Shown: positions 9,601-20,900 of the stretch, piece after piece
Layout: every line of letters starts with the position of its first letter
Position numbering within the stretch: position 1 is the stretch's first letter
Assembly: GCA_030267565.1 (NCBI GenBank)
Contig: BRXU01000001.1
Location: 868,001-932,000, forward strand
Origin: Pleodorina starrii
Lineage: Eukaryota > Chlorophyta > Chlorophyceae > Chlamydomonadales > Volvocaceae
DNA: 64,000 nucleotides
Direction: 5' to 3'
The notes under the pieces: generated by a model
The model's input: only the letters and a program-made list of their open reading frames with translations
Databases searched by the model: none
What the model was told of the DNA's origin: nothing
Program-made: the position numbers and the translations under genes

Positions 9601-12600
9601 CAGTACGGCGCTCCCGATGCAATTTGAGCCGACACTTGTCCAGAACCTCAACATCCTGTACGACCTGTGAGTTTACTTCATGTGGCCGGCGGGGTGGGAC
9701 TTCTTCGGGGTGAGGACGGGATCGGTTGATCCGGAAATGACGGACTAATAACTAACTAGGCAGGCGGTCGGTCTCACCGAATTGTACACATCGGTGAATT
9801 TTTGCACATACGGAATGAAGGTCAGCATGTCAGGGTAAATCAGCGTCACTGAGAAACTGGCGTCGGGCAATGTCAGTTGAGTCCGTTAACGAGGCGGTTG
9901 GCGACTAAGTGCAAGCGCCAACCGTTATTGCTGTGGAAGCCGCATTTATTGTCTTTGTGAGCATCCTGGATGTGGCTTTACGACGACTACGTCGGAGCTT
10001 TGATAGGATGGCTCTAGGGACGTCGCCTGTGTTGTGTCGGAGGGGCCTTATGAGCTGGCCCTGTATCAGTCCGAGAGGGCGCTGTTAGCGTCACCTTGAG
10101 GCATTGTCTGCTTGCAGCTATGCAGGGGTTACCCTTACCCGTGGAGCCCTAGGCTCTCGGGCGTTGTTTGTAGTGTGGTAGAATGTAGTTTTGGCGCCAT
10201 GCATGGACCTCGGCCGCCGGCCGGCTCTGCTGCTCATCCTGTAACTAGTCCGTCTGAGCTTTGCCAATGTGGACTCTGGACCTAGCCAAACAGCACGGTC
10301 GCCTCGCGGCTCATCAACGGCAGCCGTGGCGCTGGGGGACGCCTCAATGCCGCCTCTGCTGCTCGACACTCGTCGCTTCCGCCGCCGTCTTCTGCCTACT
10401 TCCTGAGGCCTTCCGACAGTCAGCGTGCCCATCAGATGCTCCTTCCGTTTAGCTGTATCATGGACGTCACCGCGGCAGTGGGGAGGCGCCCAGCAGCGGA
10501 CGAACAACGTCATCGTCCGCCCTCCTCAGCCTCCCCTGTGCGCCACTGCTTTGCCTCAAGGTGATGGTTCTAACCCACCGTTTCTACTCATTGTGACGTC
10601 AGAAGAAGCTTTCGATGGGCATCGCGTGAACATTGTCGGAGCAAGCATGCGGACCAAGTTCTTGATCGAAGCGCGATGCCGGCCGCCGAAGTAAGCTGGT
10701 GATATAGTGTTTTACAGACGGCGAATTTGGCTTACAGTATGCAGCAGAGCTTGGCTTGTTGCCTTGGCATGTCGTGGAAGTTGTTTTGCGCAGTAATACG
10801 CGGTGTTTAGGTAGATTACTGATGTTATCAGCTGTGCGCGCAAAGTCTATTATTTTGTTTTGGTGATATCTGAGATGCCGCTTCGAGCACACTCATGATG
10901 GCCCATGGGCCGTTACATTCCAACCGTCGTTGCCGGCCCAACGGTTCCCGCCGTCCAATACGCGAGTGTCCAGCATGCCGCGTTTAGTACTGCGCACTGC
11001 CGCTTTTAGCTCACCCTCGCGTCTGCGTGTTGAGTCGAGTCGAAGCAACGAGGTCGGATATCTGGCCGTACACTTACTATCAACGCCTCGTTCCATCATA
11101 TCAAATTAGCTGCCGGAGCAAAGCCCGCGCCATTAAAGAGCGACTAATGGGCACGCCCGGTATGTTTGGGGGGATGGGTTGGCTGCCCGAGACTAAGCCA
11201 CTGACGTACACTCTCCCGTAGCCGGATCTGCGATTTCCTTGTTTGCAGTCGGCGCGCTTTTCAGCCCGACATGCTTTATCGCTGGAACTCCTCCGCCTGT
11301 CGTGCTGGGGGGGAATGGGGCGCGCCGTTTGCCGCAGTGCAGCATGGTAGCTGGCGCCCTTCGTATCACCCGTAGGCAGCCCCACCCGTTGAGAGAGAGT
11401 GCCTCGCGTTCATTTCACAGCCGTCGCAGTCGTTTGTTTTGAAGGTGAATACGTCAAGTGATGCTGTTGCCGGCCTGTCCTTGGCCTGAACTGCTGGCGC
11501 CCTTCGGTCCTGCGTATCCAGCGCGCCGCAATTAGTATTTCGCACGGCAGCATTCCTGCCCGTCGTCACGGCATGCGTGTTGAGTTATGGCAAAGTTTGG
11601 TGGTCGTGCATCTGGCCGTACAATGTCTTTCGACGCCTCGTTAAATCAAATTACATTAAATGCCGCAGCAAAGCCCGGCGTTCAATCAAATCACATTAAA
11701 TGCCGTAGCAAAGCCCGCGCCACTAAAGAGCGACTAATGGGCGCGCACGGCTTGGGGGAATGGGTTGGCTGCCCGAGACTAAGCCGTTGACATACCCGTG
11801 CCGTTAGCCGGATCGCGACACCTTTGCTTGCTGTCGGTGCGCTTCAGCCCGACATGCTTTATTGCCGGGGCTTTTCCCGCCTGTCGTGCTTGGAGGGACG
11901 GTGCGCGCCGTGTGCCGTACAGTGCAGTCGCTGGCTCCGTTCGGTCCGTAGGTTTTCGTGCCGCATAAGGCATAGCACGCGTGTCGTCAGTTGTGCCCCG
12001 TTGCACGGCATGTATGGCGCCTTTGTTCGTTCATCCCTAGCCCGCTTTGCTAGCAAGCTTCGGTCTGGGGGGGGAGTGAGGCGCCTACGTGGCCGAACCG
12101 TCCGACCGACGGCCGTTTACCCTGACAGCTGTCAGGGTAAATCAGCGTCACTGAGAAACTGGCGTCGGGCAATGTCAGTTGAGTCCGTTAACGAGGCGGT
12201 TGGCGACTAAGTGCAAGCGCCAACCGTTATTGCTGTGGAAGCCGCATTTATTGTCTTTGTGAGCATCCTGGATGTGGCTTTACGACGACTACGTCGGAGC
12301 TTTGATAGGATGGCTCTAGGGACGTCGCCTGTGTTGTGTCGGAGGGGCCTTATGAGCTGGCCCTGTATCAGTCCGAGAGGGCGCTGTTAGCGTCACCTTG
12401 AGGCATTGTCTGCTTGCAGCTATGCAGGGGTTACCCTACCCCGTGGAGCCCTAGGCTCTCGGGCGTTGTTTGTAGTGTGGTAGAATGTAGTTTTGGCGCC
12501 ATGCATGGACCTCGGCCGCCGGCCGGCTCTGCTGCTCATCCTGTAACTAGTCCGTCTGAGCTTTGCCAATGTGGACTCTGGACCTAGCCAAACAGCACGG

Positions 12601-13730
12601 TCGCCTCGCGGCTCATCAACGGCAGCCATGGCGCTGGGGGACGCCTCAATGCCGCCTCTGCTGCTCGACACTCGTCGCTTCCGCCGCCGTCTTCTGCCTA
12701 CTTCCTGAGGCCTTCCGACAGTCAGCGTGCCCATCAGATGCTCCTTCCGTTTAGCTGTATCATGGACGTCACCGCGGCAGTGGGGAGGCGCCCAGCAGCG
12801 GACGAACAACGTCATCGTCCGCCCTCCTCAGCCTCCCCTGTGCGCCACTGCTTTAGTGAGGCGCCTACGTGGCCGAACCGTCCGACCGACGGCCGTTTAC
12901 CCTGACAAGCAGACTGACGCTTTGACCAGCCAGCCAAGGTGCTGACGCATGTGACCTGCTGATAGATGAGGCAACTCCTCTATGCCACCGTTTCTCGGCA
13001 GCTCGATAAGCGGCGCCAGCCTAACCGCCCAATGTTAACTTCTATCTGGGATGATTTTGCACCCCCTGCCGTACACGCAGGTACGACGATCCTGTCAATC
13101 CCAACTACGGCCCACAGCGCACAACCAGCCTGACCCCGCTTCGTAACTCAAACGATTCTGCCGTACAAGACAGCCTGTCGTACAGTATCTCCAGGGGCAT
13201 CTACAGGTGAGCGATCGACTCATCAGCCAGTCGTCGCGTGATACGTTCCGCCGATCGACCTGCCTTCAACCCCCATCTCACGGCCTGACCATGAACCGCA
13301 AACGGCTGTAGCATCTATCCAGTATGTATGTAAGGGGCGTCTGCAGGCGTGGCGGAATGCGCCCATCCAACGTACATCTATCGATGTAGTCGATCACCGC
13401 TAATCATCTGTTCATTTGATTGTGCAACTGTTGTTCCTGCCTCGCTTTATCTATCTAGGTTAGGGCGTCGGCGGGCCTTCATGTCATGCAGTCGTTTCCA
13501 ATACGTTGCCCTTTATTTCCCTCCCGCGCGTATTATTCTCCGCTGTTAAAGAAACTTACGCGCGCCCGTCCGTACTCGCTCTGTCTCTCCGCGCGCCCCG
13601 CAGGATCTTCTACCCCGGCGGTGCTCCCGGGGAGAGTCCGCTGCTGCGCAACGTCACTCTCAACCCCTGGCTGGTGTCGCTGCCGGATGGGAACCGCTGC
13701 GCCCTGCGGCAGCTCCCGCCGCTGTCGTGA
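6653..13730 (+). CDS. multicopper oxidase (CotA/bilirubin oxidase-like), C-terminal eight exons
   Basis: Exons with GT-AG borders and matching phases: 6653-6747, 7013-7489, 8330-8495, 8773-8849, 9106-9160, 9545-9666, 13081-13206, 13604-13730. The first visible exon reads GDINLVNGVPWP..LEPRWQRFR, the start of cupredoxin domain 2. Exon 3 has HPIHIHLVDF (type 1/type 3 copper ligands) and exon 5 has HCHNLIHE, continuing as DYEMM in exon 6, the His-Cys-His of the type 1/3 centre. The last exons are a divergent tail ending LRQLPPLS. Multicopper oxidases couple one-electron oxidation of phenols, bilirubin or metals to reduction of O2 to water; the substrate cannot be told here. Domain 1 with its HxH pairs is absent, so the 5' exons lie beyond the SINE/LINE array or are deleted. 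Intron 6 (9667-13080) is swollen by two TIR elements but keeps its splice sites. Confidence 0.85.
9828..12127. mobile_element. non-autonomous TIR element A (2300 bp) in an intron
   Basis: Starts TGTCAGGGTAAA and ends TTTACCCTGACA. The left flank is AGCA (9824-9827); the same AGCA follows element B (12908-12911), so the pair may share one 4-bp duplication. No transposase frame is recognisable. The interior contains degenerate direct repeats. The superfamily is not clear from these termini. Confidence 0.75.
11030..11900 (+). repeat. degenerate internal direct repeats of TIR element A
   Basis: Two segments spaced about 590 bp apart, near 11030-11330 and 11580-11900, share GCGTGTTGAGT, ATCTGGCCGTACA, AAAGAGCGACTAATGGGC, GGCTGCCCGAGACTAAGCC and CAGCCCGACATGCTTTAT. 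Within the second, a stretch of about 46 bp (AATCAAATYACATTAAATGC, then AGCAAAGCCCG) is itself duplicated at about 11643-11720. Confidence 0.7.
12130..12907. mobile_element. TIR element B (778 bp), deletion derivative of A
   Basis: The first 725 bp match the start of element A (9828-10552) with only scattered substitutions, and the last 53 bp (12855-12907) match the end of A (12075-12127). The missing 1.5 kb is exactly A's interior. This is the usual way a MITE-like copy arises. Only GC (12128-12129) separates it from A. Confidence 0.8.
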
Positions 13731-13858
13731 ATAGATACTGCGCAATCGACAAACATTTGCGGGAAACATGCATGCATGGGGGGTTTTATGGCTTGGGTCT
13801 ACCCCTCGCATGCACAAAAAATTAGAGCAGCCGACACGCTCTAATCTTTATAATTCTA

Positions 13859-13921
13859 AGATACTGTAGACTGTTTCCCTTGAATTATTCAGATACTGTA
13901 GACTGTTTCCCTTGAATTATT
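13859..13921. repeat. 32-bp direct duplication
   Basis: AGATACTGTAGACTGTTTCC followed by CTTGAATTATT occurs twice in tandem without visible change. Confidence 0.85.
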
Positions 13922-14489
13922 GCACGCACATGCATCGCCTGTACTGCTGCATCGGGTTTTCTTCCAGACTGATTCCTTTGTATTGAATGCACGCATCGCC
14001 TATACTGCATCGGGTATGTATTCTTCAACGAAGCTCTTGCTCCACTGACAATGTGGAGCTAATGAGAGCGAGAAGTAGTCAGGTTTCGAGGAACTGAGAC
14101 GCCTCATGCGCGTTCTATTCTTTGTGCGTATTAATGGCTCTGCCTGATGAAAATGTACGGGAGCTACGTAGGTGCTCTGAAGTTGATGTACGTATGCATG
14201 TCGGATCAGTTTACCGTCACCGGCAGTTTACCGTCCTATTTCCTGATATTGCGGTTTCGCGTAGTTTGTTTGTTCTACGTCAGTTGAGGTTAGGTTGTTT
14301 GCTTTCGAGTTCGTAACGTAGTATAGCTTACGTGAAGATCTCGGGGGTAGGATGTCGTACAGTTGTTTTGCGTATTTTAGTCGAGTCTTTGGCTTGTTGC
14401 CTTGTCTCGTTTTGCTCTCAGGCAGTCGCCTGTGAGCACCTAGTAGGCCCCTTTCGTTAGGTTAAGGACCTGGCCTAGCGGAAGAGACA

Positions 14490-14494
14490 TGTAA
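14490..14494 (+). terminator. candidate polyadenylation signal TGTAA
   Basis: TGTAA is the usual poly(A) signal of volvocalean algae. This is the first one found downstream of the multicopper oxidase stop at 13730, giving a 3' UTR of about 760 bp. Assignment is by motif and position only. Confidence 0.3.
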
Positions 14495-15013
14495 GGTCGT
14501 TCATCGTCACTCTTTTCCCTTTGCCTGGCTGAGACACTTCCATCATCATCGTATTTGCACCACTTGTGCAATACGCAGCATTATGTGGTCAGCCGTTCTG
14601 CTTGGAGCCGACTTCGCCAACAGCCGGTGGATGATCCTATCTACGTTACGGTGACGCCTCGTCGCGAGTGTGCCGCATTGCCGTTGCGCCATTTATGTAT
14701 ATTTGGCGCATGTGAAACAGCTTTACTGGATGCAGCGCGATATTCCCTAGTCTGGGGTAGGCACATGGTTCGTTCGTGTGCAGTCATGTGATCCGACATG
14801 CATGTATCGAGACAGCGTGGCATGTCAGCTAGCTGGAGAGCGCGTGCTCGCAAGTTTCCTCTTTGCACGTACGTGTCGCGTGGCCTGTGTCGAGGTTTCG
14901 AGCCTCAAGCATACAACATTCGTTTGCCTGCAGCAGTGGGCGTTGAGGCGTTTCAGGGGTAAGACGACGGACAGCTGCAGCTCGATCGTACGTACGGGAT
15001 CATCGTTCTGCGT

Positions 15014-17700
15014 GTGCTGCCATACATACGTACGTCAACTCCGTGCAGTAGTACGGGCTGGAAACCACTAACGGCCGGCAGCGTCAAGATCTGGGACCTG
15101 GCCGCGTCCCCGATGTGCGAGCTCCGTGTCACGGCGGCGTACGACCAACACGCGATCATCCTGCAAGGGCTCAGCCGCGACAGCACCCTGAAGGAGATCC
15201 GGGCAGCGGCGGAAGCAGCGCGGCAGAAATGCCAGGACTCGCTCCGCGCCGTGGTCGTCAAGACGCTCAGCAAGGCGGCCGAGCAAGGGATCCGTCCCGC
15301 CATAGCCGCCATACAGGCGATCGAATCAGGTGAACTGATACCGGAGGTACAAGGGATGCCCACAGAGGCTAGAGGAAAATACATGCACCACAATCAGATG
15401 ATACAATCACAGGGTCCGCGCACCAATCAGGGACACAACCGAACTAGGGCACCAACCGACACTGAGAGCCACGGGCACAAGACACAACAGATGGAACAAC
15501 ACATCACCATGTGCCTGCATCCTCCACCCAACAGAAAATGCACGCACGCCACACGCCACACGCTAAATACCACCCGCCCTCCTCACAAACTCGGCACAGC
15601 CCCCGGACCACACCCTTCTGACCTCCCACAACAATTCCATCACCTGGCCCCCATGTCTGCAGAGAACACCCCGACACACCCGTACGTCATGTCCACGCGG
15701 GGACGAGTCGGGCCCTTCCTGCAGCTGACAGGAGAGGCCCTGGACGAGTACATTCTCATCGGGACGGAGTCCGGCACCCTGGCCCCGCTGCTCAACTATC
15801 CGCCGGACGCCTGCGACACCAGCACCCTCGCGCAGCCCGAAGACATGAAGTACTACCTCGCGAAGGGCACTATCGCCATCGCGGGCAGCAGCAGGCTCTC
15901 AGCAGGCTTCCTGAGCCTAGGCCTCACCTACAACGGAGAGCTGGACCTCGATCCGGTCCTACAGGCCAACGGCAGGAGCCTGTACATCAGCCTCCCGCCC
16001 AACAGCTCTGTGACGGCGTGCACGACCTGGTTCACGGCATGCCCCACCAACGTGACCACCGAACCGACTCTCAGCCACCCGCGGGGGCTCCTCGCGGCCA
16101 GCCTCAGCGCGATCCTCGGGCTCCCCGCCAGGAGCCTCATGCAGAGCGAATTCCTGAGCGCCAAGGATGCCGCAACGTTCGTACGGTCGCTCGCATTTGC
16201 CACCAAGTCGGTGATCAAACCGGCCGATGAACACCTGCGGGACCTGTCGCCGGTGGCAGCGCCGGAAGTGCAGTTTGAGAGCGACTCGCTGACGACACTC
16301 CTGGACCGGACGGGCATCGACTGGAGCATCCTGAGCAACGAGGGCGACGACGTCATGCGCGCTCTCCTCGGCGATCTGGATGACATCGCGGCGATGGACG
16401 AGGTGAGCCCGACGAGGTCAAGGGAGGATCAACGAGCGCAACATGGGACATTGCAACACCGAAAATGCGCCTTGGCAATCGAGTCACCATCTAGGCATAC
16501 CCAGCACACAGACGAGGTACCCATAAGCGACGCCCCTCGTACCGCACTCAATTTACCCAACAGGAGGCCGATGCGGAGGGCAAGCACCAGGATGGACGGC
16601 AGAGGGAGGCGGGTTGCAAGCGTGGGCGGCACGAGGCCGCATAACGACCCTGCGGACGGAGCGAGGAGGTGCATCGTCGTGCACCTCTCGAGCCCCAACC
16701 GCACCCGCGCGAGAGGCCCCACTGGTGAAGAACAGGATATAAGCCAGAGCGATTCGACGCGGGGGGGTCCTAGGCCGCGAGCCTGTGGAGTAGAGGAGGG
16801 ACGCGCTATAATGAGGGGCGCCGCCGGGCATAAGGAATCATGCGTACCACGGCCTGAGGGAAAGGGCACGCGGATAAGTAGCGGTACACGACGGTGTGAC
16901 ACTGGAATACCCAACCCCGCGCACCTAGGAAGCTGCGGCTATACCCACGAGGGGAGCGACGTCGGCGAAGGGAAGGAGGCATACTGTCACGCCCCTGCCG
17001 ACGCCGAAGTAGACCCACGGAAGCACGACACGGCTGTTGGAAGTGTAATAGGCGTAGAAGATGCGACGAGAAGTGAGGATTCTTATGAAATGCTGCCGGT
17101 GGGCGCTGATATAAGAGTGGACGGCTGTGTACGGTGGTACGACGAGCACGGACCCACCCTAATGCACCCTATAGACGGTGGGACGGATCGAGTAGGGCCA
17201 GACGATGGAAATGATGGACAAGGGACTCGGTGCGGCAATGAGTATGCTATCGGAAATGCAGCCAAACGGTGGGCGAAACAGATCAACAGGAGATTACAGC
17301 ACATGATCTGGTGCATTATTACTATTGTCAGTCTTGTCGCACTGTGGGGCATCAGCCCTACGCACGGCCCGCACCGAACGAGGAGTGACGCCCGATGTGG
17401 CGGCCCCGAAGATGGGATAACGGAAGAAACTGTCATCGGCCTAAACACAGACACTATTGACGCACCACGGCGCCCATCAGACGTCCCATGGCCACCACCC
17501 GAACAACCGCCCGGACAGGATAACCCCACATACCACGAGCGGCAACAGGCACAAATGTGCATGGTACACGCCATAAACAACTTGCTTGGGGGGCCTTACA
17601 TCGACCCAACACACGTCATAACCTATTGCCGCACAATGACTAGACACCTGCAAACCCAAGGCCCCGCCGCGGCGGCCGCCATTTGGACCGCCGCACACAA
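15014..17700 (+). CDS. Dualen 1 N-terminal frame, first half of Josephin-like protease
   Basis: The frame is open from 15014 and stays open into the insertion to a stop at 17768-17770. Two GC-rich stretches (about 15084-15346 and 15663-16402) look like ordinary coding sequence; between and after them the DNA is A/C-rich but still open. A hydrophobic segment WCIITIVSLVALWG lies at about 17310-17350. Then comes HERQQAQMCMVHAINNLLGG, the Gln and Cys boxes of a Josephin (ataxin-3-like) cysteine protease; the Cys codon is 17558-17560. The domain is cut at 17700 and resumes at 30364 in the same frame. Role of the N-terminal part unknown. Splice-like signals at 15347, 15661-15662 and 16403 leave open that part of it is a host gene. 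Confidence 0.6.
17697..17700. repeat. 4-bp target-site duplication ACAA, left copy
   Basis: ACAA directly precedes TGTCATGCAC at 17701 and recurs at 30360-30363. Taking out 12,663 bp (insertion plus one ACAA) gives back an uninterrupted protease frame with the same spacing as in Dualen 2. Confidence 0.8.
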
Positions 17701-17935
17701 TGTCATGCACACCAAGCGAAGCCAAGCCGTTGCGGACGTCCGCGAGCGGCTTTCGGGCTTCGGCACCTAGCTGAGGTCTGCAGACCACGGTTAAGGTGTT
17801 AATTTCCAACGGCACGCACGCCGTTTGGAGGGTAGCCGCGAGCGCTGCCACATCGCTGCCACGGAGCAGCTCAGGACCTAGGCCAGGTCCTCGCGCCACG
17901 AGGCGCCCAACACGCTGGAGGCTTTAGAGGACGCA

Positions 17936-20900
17936 ATGTCAGCCTTCCAGCTCGCCGACGACTTTGACGTGGGCGACGAGTATGACGCCCCGCGCGAGAC
18001 GGGGCTCCTACCTCGCGTGCCTGCGTCGCCAGCCGACCGGCGACATCTTAGCGCGCTTAACAGGGTCGGGCCACAAGACGCCCGGGCCACACAGGCCCGC
18101 CTGGCGGGCGGCCTCAGCCCTCGCGAGTCGCCGGCCTCTCTAGTGACGGCCAACCCGAGCTCGTCACTCCGCCTCCGCCACCTGCCTGACCCAACCAACG
18201 GCGGCACCCCCATTCGTCAGCAGTCGCCTCCTTCTGGCGCCGGCTCCCGCCTCTTTCTCCACAGCCTCCGGAGCATCCACGGCGCCCAACCACCTCGCCC
18301 ACGTTCTCCCCCGTCACCCCTGCCCTCCCCGGGGCCTCTGGAGGGCGGCTGGCCGCTCATGGCGGCCGCTGCCGCTCTTAACCCCTATGGTGGCGGCTTT
18401 GAGGCTCTGACGGCCTTGGAGGTGCCCGCCGCCGCCGCCGAGGCGGCAGGCGGGCGCCCCCGGGCAGTGGGAGCTGCGGAGCCGGAGATAGCAGCGGAGA
18501 CGGGGGAGCGCGACGCTGCAACCATGCGAGCCGCGGCGGCGGTGGCAGCGGCGATGGACGCCGCGGCCACCGACGCGGCGGCGCGCGCGGCTGCGGAACG
18601 GACCGCGGCGGATACGGCCACCGCACGCGTGTCGGGCGTCACCGCCTTGGCGGACGGGCTTGCTATGGGCGCCGCGGCGGCGCTGGGCGCTCCAGCAGCG
18701 CCGGGCGCCGCGGCGGTACCGGCCGCCCACGCTGGCGTCCCCGGTTGTGATCCGGACCAGCTGCCCGCCCGCCGCCACGCCCTCGCTGGAGGGGCCCGTC
18801 GCGTGCTGGTGCCGGACCACACGCTCGAGGACACGCCGACCACCGCGGTGCCGCCCTACACGCCCCTGTCCGTCTACCACACGGCGGATGAAGATGGTCG
18901 CACAGGGTGGAGGTTTGAGGGCTCGAGCCCCTTGGGGACCGAGCCCGGGCTGCGGGGGAACGGCGGTGTAGGACGGGGGAACCTCCTGCAAGGGGACAGC
19001 CCGGGGTTTGTTTTTGACGCCCCGCGCGTGCAGTTGCCTGCGGGGGGCCCGGCGGAGGGCATAGTTAGGACTGTGCTGGGTTACCGAGAGGTGGCGCAGG
19101 GGGGCGCGCGCCTGCATGCGAGCGTGCAGGAGGATCAGGATCAGGAGGGGGCAGATCGGGATTATGTAGAGAGGCTCATGGCCCGACTGCACCCTGGTGG
19201 CGCGATTGGCACCAGGCCGGCGACGCGCGGAACGGGTCCTCCGGTGGGCCCGCCTGCGCGGGATGCCGATGAGCTGCAGGCCGTGCTGCACGCCCTGCGG
19301 TCCATTGGGTACATTCCCCACGCAACCCAGCGCCCCCGCGACGGCGCGGGAGGGGGGCAAGAGCGCCGGGAGTCGCACGGCGACAACACTGCCACCGCCC
19401 GTGATAGGGCAGGCTCCAACGGGGTTGGGGGCCGGCCGTGGTGGCAAGATTTACAAATGGAGGCCGCCAGCTTCGGACCCGGCCCTGAGACGCCCCCCGA
19501 CCTGCTCTGGACTGTTGGGCAGGTGGACACCATCCTCTCTTACCACCAGCAGCGGGGCGCAAGGGGGGGCCGTGTCGCGCAGCTGTATGCCCTGGCGAGC
19601 CTGCGCACTCTGCCCGACACGCCCACAGCCAATCACCTAGTCGGGCTCCCGCTGCCCACACAGGCGGATCCGGCTATCTGGACAATTTCCCTAATGTTGT
19701 CCTACGTCCCCCATGCCTCCTCCCAGCAGGGTTGCACGGAGGCCGAGCTCTACTGGGTGGAGCTCCGTCATTACCTGAACAGGACCTACCCGCCGGTACC
19801 CCGCCGCGCCACGCTGCCCGCGGGTGCGGCGGGGCTGGGGCCCCCACTTGCGGCACCGCCACCGCAAGCGGCCAATGCCACCTCGCCACCAGGGGCCCCC
19901 TCAACCGGCGGTGCGCCGCCGACGCCGCCCACGCCGCCGCCTGGCCCCAATCCCCCACCACCTCCCTCGCCTTTGCCGTCCCCCTCTGGCGCCTCGCCGT
20001 CGGTGACACCAGCCGTGACGACGACGCCGTCGGACACGTCGGCCGGCGTGCAACGCCGGCCGGGCGAGATTGTCGCTCTCCCCCAGGACGACTGGGAGCC
20101 CGCCAAACCCGTCCAGGGCCAGGGCTACGAGTTCGACGGGAAGCCCCAAAACTATACAGCCTTCAAGAGCAAGGTGGAGAACTACCTGGTGACGGCGCTG
20201 GGGCCACGGTCTAGTGCCCGCTACAAGCACGCTGATTACAAGCACGTCGTCACCGTGCTGGTCAGCATGTTCCTAAAAGCGGACAGCCCGCCCCGGCGGA
20301 CGTACACGCAGCAGCGAATCGGCGAGCTGCTCGATGATCATTTCGCCGAGTACACGGCCGCTGGCGGGGACGCGGCGCTCTACCGCGGTCAGGCAGCGCC
20401 GCGGGAGGGCGCGCGCAACTTCGTCGACTTCTGGCTCGCCAACGTGCTACAGATCACGGCTGGCAACGGCGCCGTTATCGAGCAGGAGTACGACGCGTAC
20501 GTGTACCCGGTCGGAGTGGACCCAAACACCGCCGTCACCGAGTTCACCAGCCGGTTTTCGCTGCTGCCCGCTGAGACGTACGCCGAGCCAAGGAAGGCGC
20601 AATGGTTCCTGCGTGCCGCCATCCGCGCTCTCGCCGGCTACAAGCAGCTGAAGGAAGCGGTCCTGCGCCTCCGGACCGAAGACAAGTTCCACCTGCTCAC
20701 GCTCCGGCAGGCGGCCAATATCATCGGCGCCATGGTGGGGGGATCGGGGCTTTCCGGCCTGCAGCAGCGGCCTCCACACACGCTAAAGGAAGAGGACGAC
20801 GGCGTCGGCGGCGGCAGCGGCGGGGGCACAGGTGGCGGCGGCAGTGCCACAGTCGGCGGTGGCTCTGGCAACAACAGTAGCGGCGGCGGCGGCGGCGGCA

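Larger units (their letters stand above)
13731..15013. other. intergenic region and likely 3' UTR
   Basis: No gene seen. It holds a hairpin ATTAGAGC-GCTCTAAT at about 13821-13846, the 32-bp duplication at 13859-13921, and an imperfect repeat of GCATCGCCTRTACTG...GCATCGGGT at 13930-14015. It ends at the start of the open frame of Dualen 1. Confidence 0.5.

Noticed and set aside
15084..15130. WD40 repeat suggested by KIWDLAASP
   Set aside because: Only one short match; no further blades in the frame.
18314..19447. 377-codon minus-strand frame opposite gag
   Set aside because: GC-rich antisense shadow without a recognisable domain; the plus frame has capsid and protease motifs.
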